Assembly (NCBI GenBank): GCA_947450405.1
Contig: CANFVI010000031.1
Coordinates: 1-12,968, forward strand
Length of the DNA: 12,968 nucleotides
Origin: Flavobacteriales bacterium
Lineage (GTDB): Bacteria; Bacteroidota; Bacteroidia; NS11-12g; UBA955
Direction of reading: 5' to 3'
Below are positions 1 through 6,576 of the stretch, piece after piece. The notes beneath the pieces are model-generated. The model worked only from the letters and a program-made list of their open reading frames with translations. It was not told the origin of the DNA and did not search any database. The position numbers and the translations under genes are program-made. Position 1 is the stretch's first letter; every line of letters starts with the position of its first letter.

Positions 1-3000
1 AAAACTCCCCAAAGAACGTTTTCCAGATATTGTTATCCCAACAATTTACGTACAAACAATATATCCAGGATCTTCACCAAAAGATATTGAGAATTTGATT
101 ACCAAACCTATTGAAAAGAAAATCAAATCAATCAGTGGTGTAAAAAAACTTAAGAGTCAATCAATTCAAGATTTCAGTATTATTACTGTTGAATTCGATA
201 CCGATGTAAAAGTTGAACAAGCAAAGAGAAAAGTAAAAGACGAAGTAGACAAAGCAAAAAGTGATTTGCCTTCGGATTTGAAAACAGACCCTACCGTAAT
301 GGAAGTAAATTTCAGTGATATGCCTATTCTTTATGTGAATATCAATGGAAATTACGGATTACAACAATTGAAACAGTTTGCTGAAATGGCGAAGGACAAA
401 ATTGAGTCATTGCCAAGTATTACCAGAGTGGATATGGTAGGTGCTTTAGATCGTGAAATTCAAGTGAATTTGAACTTAGCGAGAATGGCAACTGCAGGCA
501 TTACGGTTGACGATGTAACTAGAGCCATCCAATATGAAAACATGCGTATTTCTGGTGGCAACATCGACATTGATAAAATGCAAAGATCTTTAAGTGTAAG
601 TGGTGAATTCAAAAGTAAAAATGCAATTGAAAATATCATTATCAGAAGTAACACCGGAGCAATTCTATATCTAAAAGATTTTGCAACAGTTTCTGATGGA
701 TTCAAAGAAAAAGAAAGTTATGCCCGTTTAGAAGGCAAAAATGTAATTACCTTAAATATTGTAAAAAGAAGTGGTGAAAACCTCATTGAAGCAAGTGATT
801 CTTGCCGTGGTATCATTTCAAGCTTACAAAAGTCAGGTGCATTTCCAAAAGATTTGGGCGTTGTATTTACCGGTGATCAAAGTACTCAAACTAGAACTAC
901 GGTTCATGATTTGATCAATACAATTATCATTGGATTTATCTTAGTTACTTTCATTCTGATGTTCTTTATGGGTGCAACAAATGCAATATTTGTTGGTTTG
1001 TCTGTTCCCCTTTCTTGCTTTATCGCATTCCTAATTATGCCAATGATAGGATTCAGTTTGAACTTTATTGTATTATTCTCTTTCTTATTGGCACTCGGTA
1101 TTGTTGTAGACGATGCAATTGTTGTTGTTGAGAATACACATAGAATTTTACATACTGAACATTTACCTATTGTACAGGCTGCTAAAAAAGCGGCAGGTGA
1201 AGTTTTCTTGCCAGTATTTTCTGGAACTTTAACTACCCTCGCTCCTTTTATTCCATTGGCATTTTGGAAAGGAATTGTAGGTAAATTCATGTTCTTTTTA
1301 CCTGTTACCTTAATCATTACACTGTTAGCTTCCTTGTTGGTAGCATATATTATCAATCCAGTTTTTGCGGTTGATTTCATGGACAAAGAAGAACACGATA
1401 TAAACAATCCTCAGCCTAAAAAGAGCATCGCTAAAACTTCGATCATTTTTGCAGGAGTTATTTTGCTTGGATTCTTAATGGGTGGAATTGGTTTGGGTAA
1501 TTTAATGATTTTATTTTACTTACTATTTGTAGTTCACCATTTTTGGTTGAAGGACATTATCTTGAGATTCCAACAAAACGGATGGCCTAAAGTTCAAAAC
1601 AAATATAGTAAATTGATTGCATGGTCGTTAACCGGCAAAAGAGCAGCTGGAATTTTGGCAGGCACTTTAGTTTTGTTTATTCTTAGCTTTATTATTACTG
1701 GTATTAGAAAGCCGACGGTTGTGTTTTTCCCTCAAGGTGATCCTAACTTTACCTATGTTTACTTAACACTTCCAGCAGGTACAAACGCTAAATTTACAGA
1801 TAGCGTTGTAAGAATGGCTGAGAAAAAAGTTTTCCAAGTAATTGAAAAAGGTGATAACAAAAAAGTAGTTGAAAGTATTATTTCTAACGTTGCCGTTGGT
1901 GCTACCGATCCAAGCAGTGGCGATCGTTCTACAAGCAGCAACAAAGGTAAAATTACTGTTGCCTTCACAGAATTCGATAAACGTGGTGGCTTGTCAACCA
2001 GACCCATCTTAGATTCAATCAGAGCAATCATGACAGGTTTCGCGGGTGTTGAAATAACCGTAGAACAGGAAAGAAATGGTCCTCCAGTTGGTAAGGCTGT
2101 AAATATTGAAATTCGCGGTGACGATTTTAACGAGTTGGTGAGTACTTCACAAAAGTTAAAAAGATACCTCGACGACAAATCAATTGCCGGTGTTGAAGAA
2201 TTAAAATCAGACTTTGTGAGTTCTAAACCAGAATTAATTATTCAAGTTGATAGAGAGCGCGCAAATCGTTTGGGAATTAGCACGGCACAAATTGGTATGA
2301 TGCTAAGAAACAGCATTTATGGTGCTGAAGCTTCTAAGTTCAAGGATGAAAACGACGATTACCCAATTATGGTTAGAATTGAAAAAACTTCAACAAATGA
2401 TTTAAATAGCTTATTGAATATGCGTATTTCATACAGAGATATGGTTGCAGGCGGTATGATGAGACAAGTACCTTTATCAGCAGTTGCCTCTGTTCAATAT
2501 GCAAACACCTATGGTGGAATTTTGAGACTTAACCAAAAACGTGTAATTACTTTGGCTTCCAATGTCTTAGAAGGTTACAAACCCAATGAAGTGGTAGCTT
2601 CTGTTACCGATGCCATTGCTCAGTTTAACAAACCATCGAATATTGAAGTTGAACTTACTGGTGAGCAAGCACAACAAAAAGAAACGGGTGCATTTTTAGG
2701 AACGGCATTAATGTCTTCTATTGCGTTGATTATTATCATCTTGGTTACTCAGTTTAACTCTATTTCTAAGCCGATTATTATTTTAACAGAGATCTTCTTC
2801 TCTATTACTGGAGTATTGCTTGGATTTGCGATTTTCAACATGGGATTTTCAATCATCATGACAGGTATCGGAGTTATTGCCCTGGTGGGAATTGTAGTCC
2901 GGAATGGTATCTTGATTGTTGAATTCACCGATCACTTGAGAGAACGCGGAATGCCTTTAAAAGAAGCTTTGATTGAAGCAGGGAAAACACGTATGACTCC

Positions 3001-3304
3001 GGTATTGTTGACTGCCTCTGCAACAATTTTAGGATTGGTGCCACTTGCAGTTGGTCTGAATATGGACTTCGTTACCTTGTTCACAGAATTTAATCCTCAC
3101 ATTTATTTTGGGGGAGATAGTGTTTCAACTTGGGGACCATTGAGTTGGACAATGATCTTTGGATTGGGCTTTGCTACATTCTTAACATTGATTCTATTGC
3201 CTTCAATGTATTACTTGAATGAAAAAATGAAGTCTAAAATTTACAAATGGGTTGGTAAATCTTACAATCCTGATATTGAAATGAGACCTCAATCTAAAAA
3301 GTAA
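1..3304 (+). CDS. RND efflux transporter permease subunit, HAE-1 type (5' end missing)
   Basis: Inner-membrane proton/substrate antiporter subunit of a tripartite efflux pump (AcrB/MexB superfamily). The reading frame is open from base 2, so the TTG at 95 is not the start. By comparison with AcrB roughly 25-30 residues lie upstream of the window. The first visible stretch contains the family's YPG-S-SPKD-E region of the porter domain. The TM4 motif GIVVDDAIVVVEN (about 1097-1135) keeps both proton-relay aspartates (codons 1109-1111 and 1112-1114). In TM10 the motif is GIVVRNGILIVEF, with Arg (2900-2902) where AcrB has Lys. The duplicated layout is clear: porter loop, TM block, second porter loop (about 1710-2690), TM block. 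Between TM6 and TM7 there are two additional hydrophobic stretches (about 1429-1560). The C-terminal GGDSVSTWGPLSW segment is typical of Bacteroidota homologues. The adaptor and TolC-like genes would be expected upstream, outside the window. The substrate cannot be predicted. Confidence 0.95.
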   Translation, partial: KLPKERFPDIVIPTIYVQTIYPGSSPKDIENLITKPIEKKIKSISGVKKLKSQSIQDFSIITVEFDTDVKVEQAKRKVKDEVDKAKSDLPSDLKTDPTVMEVNFSDMPILYVNINGNYGLQQLKQFAEMAKDKIESLPSITRVDMVGALDREIQVNLNLARMATAGITVDDVTRAIQYENMRISGGNIDIDKMQRSLSVSGEFKSKNAIENIIIRSNTGAILYLKDFATVSDGFKEKESYARLEGKNVITLNIVKRSGENLIEASDSCRGIISSLQKSGAFPKDLGVVFTGDQSTQTRTTVHDLINTIIIGFILVTFILMFFMGATNAIFVGLSVPLSCFIAFLIMPMIGFSLNFIVLFSFLLALGIVVDDAIVVVENTHRILHTEHLPIVQAAKKAAGEVFLPVFSGTLTTLAPFIPLAFWKGIVGKFMFFLPVTLIITLLASLLVAYIINPVFAVDFMDKEEHDINNPQPKKSIAKTSIIFAGVILLGFLMGGIGLGNLMILFYLLFVVHHFWLKDIILRFQQNGWPKVQNKYSKLIAWSLTGKRAAGILAGTLVLFILSFIITGIRKPTVVFFPQGDPNFTYVYLTLPAGTNAKFTDSVVRMAEKKVFQVIEKGDNKKVVESIISNVAVGATDPSSGDRSTSSNKGKITVAFTEFDKRGGLSTRPILDSIRAIMTGFAGVEITVEQERNGPPVGKAVNIEIRGDDFNELVSTSQKLKRYLDDKSIAGVEELKSDFVSSKPELIIQVDRERANRLGISTAQIGMMLRNSIYGAEASKFKDENDDYPIMVRIEKTSTNDLNSLLNMRISYRDMVAGGMMRQVPLSAVASVQYANTYGGILRLNQKRVITLASNVLEGYKPNEVVASVTDAIAQFNKPSNIEVELTGEQAQQKETGAFLGTALMSSIALIIIILVTQFNSISKPIIILTEIFFSITGVLLGFAIFNMGFSIIMTGIGVIALVGIVVRNGILIVEFTDHLRERGMPLKEALIEAGKTRMTPVLLTASATILGLVPLAVGLNMDFVTLFTEFNPHIYFGGDSVSTWGPLSWTMIFGLGFATFLTLILLPSMYYLNEKMKSKIYKWVGKSYNPDIEMRPQSKK

Positions 3305-3324
3305 TTTTGTAAAAATTAAATATA

Positions 3325-3352
3325 AAAATGGCAACCCTAGGGTTGCCATTTT
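3325..3352 (+). terminator. Perfect-palindrome hairpin terminator after the RND gene
   Basis: A perfect 28-base palindrome begins 20 bases after the RND stop codon. Each 14-base arm has four A (left) or four T (right) outside a GC-richer core, and CCTAGG lies at the centre. The right arm ends in a short T run, as in an intrinsic terminator. Because it is symmetric it could act on either strand, but only the plus-strand gene ends here. Confidence 0.7.
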
Positions 3353-3373
3353 CATTATAACGTATTACCTTTA
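3343..3373 (+). promoter_or_regulatory. Possible Bacteroidota-type promoter for the 3396 gene
   Basis: TTG (3343-3345), a 20-base spacer and TACCTTTA (3366-3373) match the TTTG/TAnnTTTG pattern with one mismatch in the -7 box and only a three-base -33 element. The -33 element would sit inside the right arm of the preceding terminator. The implied leader is about 16 bases. This is a weak call from spacing and consensus only. Confidence 0.3.
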
Positions 3374-3395
3374 ACAAAGATTTAAAAAATAATCA

Positions 3396-3965
3396 ATGAA
3401 ACAATCTATAATCGCTATTTTTTCAATTACAACCCTCCTATTCACATCAAAGGCAAACGGCCAAAGAATTGCTGGATATGACATCATCGGCTCAAAGGAA
3501 GAGGTATTAGGCACATTTAATAAACTTGGCTTAAATACAATTAAATCGGCATCTCAATTTACAATACTTAGCGGAAAACTTCAAAACGAGTCCGTTCAGA
3601 TGTATTTTTACCACACACCAATGTCAACGCAAATTTATAAGGTTGAAGTTTTCTATCCATCGAAAACATCAAGTGACAGTTCAAAAATTTCATTCAATAA
3701 AAGATTGTCTGCAATGACGAATCGATACGGAGCGCCAGAAAATGTAATTTGCAATGATGGTACTAAATTAAACCATGCCTATAATAATTTGGTAGATACA
3801 GATATCAAAAATATGGAATGGGTTACAATGCCATACTTTCAAAATTTATCATTATACGCAGAATTACTTAAATCTGGCGAAGTTAAAGTAACTTACATTG
3901 TAAAGAACAATGCTTTAAAATACGAGCAAGAAATTAAAATGCTACCGAGTGATCCTGGTTTTTAA
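3396..3965 (+). CDS. Exported protein of unknown function, 189 residues
   Basis: I do not recognise the family. The ATG at 3396 gives a classic signal peptide: MKQS, a hydrophobic core at residues 4-17, then a polar cleavage region near residues 20-23 (KANGQ) with Gln at or after the cut, as is common in Bacteroidota. The mature part is about 165 residues, mixed in composition, with no further membrane segment and a single Cys, so a periplasmic or surface location is inferred. The spacing of aromatic and charged residues suggests a mixed alpha/beta domain, but no catalytic motif is visible. The gene stands alone between two terminators and convergent to the next gene. It has no operon partner to hint at function. 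Confidence 0.8.
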   Translation: MKQSIIAIFSITTLLFTSKANGQRIAGYDIIGSKEEVLGTFNKLGLNTIKSASQFTILSGKLQNESVQMYFYHTPMSTQIYKVEVFYPSKTSSDSSKISFNKRLSAMTNRYGAPENVICNDGTKLNHAYNNLVDTDIKNMEWVTMPYFQNLSLYAELLKSGEVKVTYIVKNNALKYEQEIKMLPSDPGF

Positions 3966-3987
3966 AACTTTAAAAATAAAAACATTC

Positions 3988-4027
3988 ATAAAACAAAAAA
4001 GAGGCTCTCGCCTCTTTTTTGTTTTAT
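3988..4027. terminator. Bidirectional intrinsic terminator between convergent genes
   Basis: An 18-base-pair perfect stem (3988-4005 with 4010-4027) closes on a four-base TCTC loop. The stem top is GAGGC/GCCTC and is followed by six T on the right and preceded by six A on the left, so on either strand the GC-rich stem is followed by a U-tract. It lies 22 bases after the stop of the 3396 gene and 13 bases after the stop (4041) of the minus-strand gene, so it probably ends both transcripts. Confidence 0.88.
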
Positions 4028-4040
4028 AGTCTAATTTGTT

Positions 4041-5018
4041 TTATTCTAATTCGAAACTATTCTTTTGTCTCAACAAACCTCTTGTCCAAAGTTCTGTGAT
4101 ATAACGACCTTTATTCAATTTACCAACCAAACTTCCTTTGCTTCCTGGATAAGCCCATTTCACTTTTTGTAACGCTCCATCAAAAGAAATCGTTTGTTTC
4201 AATGTAGAAATGGTAGATACATCTTGAAGTGTTTTGTTCGTTGACGACAATACCACACCGTTTGGTGCAAGAATTCTGATGGTAACTTCTTCGTCAACAG
4301 GAGTCGTAACCATTGGGTTTTCTAATACATCGAAAGTAACTTTAAATCTGTCTACTTTTCCTGCTTTGAAAACTTCATCACCTTTGGCACTGTAAGACAT
4401 AGTAATAAGCGTTCCAAATTGAGGTATTGCACCTTTTTCCAAACGCTGTTTCAATTCAATGTTTTCAGATTCAAATACACGTTTTGCGTTTGTTTCATTT
4501 TCCAAATCAGCAACCAATTTAGTTTTTTGGTTTGTTAATGAATCAATTTGTGACGTTAACAAAGTAATTCTCTTCTTTGCTTCAGCCAATTGACGACGCA
4601 ACTCATCCATGTTTCCTTTTTTACCAGTTCCAAATGAACTAGTTCCTGAAGAACTTGAAGTAGATGTACTTTCTGTAGTTGAACTGTTATTTGAAGATGA
4701 ACTTGTATTCAATAACATTCTACGCAATTTATTGATTTCTCTGTAAGCCATTAAAATCTTAGGATTTTTGTCGCTTTCTAAATCACCAACTTTGGTTGTT
4801 AAAGATTGATTTTCAGTTTGAAGATTTTTAACAACATTGTTTAAAGAATCTTCTAATCTCAATAACTCTTTTTGCAATGAATCTTTTTGATTCATAATAG
4901 CGAGTTCGCTTTTGCTTTTCTCACCATTTTTTGTTCCTTGTAAATAAAGGAATGTGTTTGTTCCTGCTGATAATAGTAACAAAATTACTAATATAACAAT
5001 GGCTGCGGTTCTTTTCAT
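4041..5018 (-). CDS. Membrane-anchored coiled-coil protein of unknown function, 325 residues
   Basis: No named family recognised. The layout is clear. A single N-terminal membrane segment (residues 5-27) follows a short positive start (MKRT), giving either a signal anchor with the rest outside the inner membrane or an uncleaved signal. A first heptad-rich coiled coil spans about 35-103. A low-complexity Ser/Thr linker spans about 105-132. A second coiled coil spans about 136-195. A C-terminal domain (about 200-325) is rich in predicted beta strands (for example VTIRILAPNGVVL) and resembles an immunoglobulin-like or jelly-roll sandwich. No catalytic motif is seen. Such proteins are sometimes labelled as chromosome-partitioning or SMC-like because of the coiled coil, but there is no ATPase motif here. 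It starts 45 bases after the stop of the upstream minus-strand gene and may be the last gene of the lon unit. A structural or scaffolding role in the envelope is inference. Confidence 0.85.
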   Translation of the reverse strand: MKRTAAIVILVILLLLSAGTNTFLYLQGTKNGEKSKSELAIMNQKDSLQKELLRLEDSLNNVVKNLQTENQSLTTKVGDLESDKNPKILMAYREINKLRRMLLNTSSSSNNSSTTESTSTSSSSGTSSFGTGKKGNMDELRRQLAEAKKRITLLTSQIDSLTNQKTKLVADLENETNAKRVFESENIELKQRLEKGAIPQFGTLITMSYSAKGDEVFKAGKVDRFKVTFDVLENPMVTTPVDEEVTIRILAPNGVVLSSTNKTLQDVSTISTLKQTISFDGALQKVKWAYPGSKGSLVGKLNKGRYITELWTRGLLRQKNSFELE

Positions 5019-5063
5019 AGTTTAAGAATAGATTACAATATTACAAAATATTTTTTGTAGTTG

Positions 5064-6386
5064 TTAATTGCTTAATGTGTTTTTTGCGATAAAACGCTGA
5101 ATTTGATGCGCATTCATGCCAATTTTGACTATTTTTTGATGTTCATCAAGCACAAATGACTGTGGCATACTCTGTAATTTTAACTTTTTCGCAACTGCTG
5201 GCGAACAAAATCCTTGAAGAAAATTTACATCGTATCTCCGATTGTATCTATAAACATACTTGCCACTTCCGCCATGATTTAACATTAACAATTTGAAATT
5301 CGAAGGCAATGTTCTCTGGATTTTATGTAACACTGATGAATCTTGAATAAAAACAGGATTTTCGGCACTCCATACATAAACGATTAGAAATTGACTCTTA
5401 ATCTTTCTAATTTGATTTTTATGTACTGGTTTTTCAGCTACACAATATCGAAAACGCGGAAACTTTTTCCCAACAGAAAGAGACGCATCATTTTTTACTG
5501 CGGCTATTTTCTTGATGAATACTTTTTCCAATGATCCGTCTAAAATACTCAACGCAAAAGAATTTCCCATCCAAAATAAAATGGTTTCTTTATTGAGGGA
5601 CACAGAATTATTTCCTTGGAATTCTGCAGTATTAGCCGACATTAAAAAAACCTTATCAATTCCTAAATCATTATATGATCCATTACAATTTACATCCTTA
5701 ATACCCAGTCTTAATGTATCTCCCTCAAAAACAAAATCACTGTACCACAAATTCCAACGGGTTTCCCTGAATGAATATCTTGTTCCAACATAGTTTCGAT
5801 TGCCTTGCGACATTTGAATGGCTTCATCGGACATGGCTGAAAACTGTCGAAATTCATTGAATGGAAATAGTTTAAAATCAATTGCCAAAGACTTGCTATG
5901 TGGACCCAATAAAATTGCCTTTTTGGTTGCACCGTTGTACAAGGTATCGGGTATTTCATTTTCGAAATTAAAATCGTGATTTCTATCTACCCACATCAAT
6001 GAAATTTTAGTTGATTTCAATTTAGTTGGATTTCCAACAATGAACAATGTATGGTTTGGTGAAAACTTGTTCTGCAAGTGATTCTCATAAATATACCCAT
6101 AAGCAAGATCCGATTTATGAGAAGTTGGCAAAACAATTGAATGATAATAAATACTATCGGTTGACAATGCCGAAGAGATATCTAAAAAAGAAGCAATTTG
6201 ATTGCCATTTAAATAAAACAGTGGAGACAAAGCCATCGATTGCTGTTGCTCAGCATCTATGCCTCTATTTGAAAAATCAAGTTGAATGGGTTGTTTATCA
6301 ACCAATTCAACCTGACAATATCCCTCATGAAAATAAAAACATGTCAATAATGCAATACTTTTTATGGCATTTTGAAATATTTTCAT
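5064..6386 (-). CDS. Exported protein with a cysteine-less thioredoxin-like C-terminal domain, 440 residues
   Basis: The ATG at 6386 gives a signal peptide (residues 1 to about 24, hydrophobic core IALLTCFYF, then GYCQ). Residues about 26-300 form a large domain I cannot name. It contains two Asp/Asn-rich loops, D134-R-N-H-D138-F and D231-V-N-C-N-G-S-Y-N-D240-L-G-I-D244, which resemble calcium-binding DxNxDG loops seen in Bacteroidota exported proteins. Residues about 325-437 resemble the TlpA/AhpC thioredoxin fold: strand FLIVYVW (333-339) at the place of the usual FWASWC, and SMPQSFVLDEHQKIV (406-420) matching the cis-Pro region Pt-f-lD-G-i. The CxxC motif is absent; N343-P-V-F346 occupies its place. 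The domain is therefore probably not a disulfide oxidoreductase. The start lies 8 bases after the stop of the small membrane protein gene, so co-transcription with lon is likely. Confidence 0.8.
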   Translation of the reverse strand: MKIFQNAIKSIALLTCFYFHEGYCQVELVDKQPIQLDFSNRGIDAEQQQSMALSPLFYLNGNQIASFLDISSALSTDSIYYHSIVLPTSHKSDLAYGYIYENHLQNKFSPNHTLFIVGNPTKLKSTKISLMWVDRNHDFNFENEIPDTLYNGATKKAILLGPHSKSLAIDFKLFPFNEFRQFSAMSDEAIQMSQGNRNYVGTRYSFRETRWNLWYSDFVFEGDTLRLGIKDVNCNGSYNDLGIDKVFLMSANTAEFQGNNSVSLNKETILFWMGNSFALSILDGSLEKVFIKKIAAVKNDASLSVGKKFPRFRYCVAEKPVHKNQIRKIKSQFLIVYVWSAENPVFIQDSSVLHKIQRTLPSNFKLLMLNHGGSGKYVYRYNRRYDVNFLQGFCSPAVAKKLKLQSMPQSFVLDEHQKIVKIGMNAHQIQRFIAKNTLSN

Positions 6387-6394
6387 TCTGAATT

Positions 6395-6562
6395 TTAAAA
6401 ACTTTTAATAATTTTAAAAATCATTACAATGATAGCAACAAAGAACATCAATATTGAAATTCTGTTCATTCCATGCATTGCACGTAAGTTAAAACTGGCT
6501 TTTTGACCTTGCTCAACCTGCTTTTTAAAAGTCAGGTACGACATAATTTTCTTAAATATCAT
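6395..6562 (-). CDS. Small membrane protein, 55 residues, downstream of lon (possibly DUF6728-like)
   Basis: A 56-codon frame (ATG at 6562, TAA ending at 6395) fills the space between lon and the next gene, with 14 bases to the lon stop and 8 bases to the following start. The protein has a basic N-terminus (MIFKKIMSYLTFKK), a polar stretch, then the block NLRAMHGMNRISIL (residues 25-38) leading into one hydrophobic helix (about 36-50, FFVAIIVMIF) and a basic tail (KIIKSF). This arrangement, especially the x-MHG-x-N-(K/R)-IS motif just before a membrane helix, matches my memory of a short Bacteroidota family (DUF6728 or similar). That family name is recalled and unchecked. An inner-membrane position with basic residues on both sides is expected. 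Function unknown. The tight fit between two genes and the motif argue against chance. Confidence 0.75.
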   Translation of the reverse strand: MIFKKIMSYLTFKKQVEQGQKASFNLRAMHGMNRISILMFFVAIIVMIFKIIKSF

Positions 6563-6576
6563 TTTGCTAAAATAAC

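Noticed and set aside
904..1407. 167-codon minus-strand open frame inside the RND gene
   Set aside because: It lies wholly opposite a well-conserved transporter region, has no recognisable domain, and is a by-product of codon bias on the other strand. The same applies to minus-strand frames at 460-705 and 1759-2178.
5042..5059. AT-only hairpin (TACAAAA/TTTTGTA) between the two minus-strand genes
   Set aside because: Seven A-T/T-A pairs with one G-C pair and a four-base loop are too weak for an intrinsic terminator, so the 45-base gap does not clearly separate transcription units.
6047..6391. 114-codon plus-strand frame opposite the 5064-6386 gene
   Set aside because: The minus-strand gene has a signal peptide, domain features and operon spacing, whereas the plus-strand frame has none. 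The frame at 6503-6685 is rejected for the same reason against lon and the 55-codon gene.
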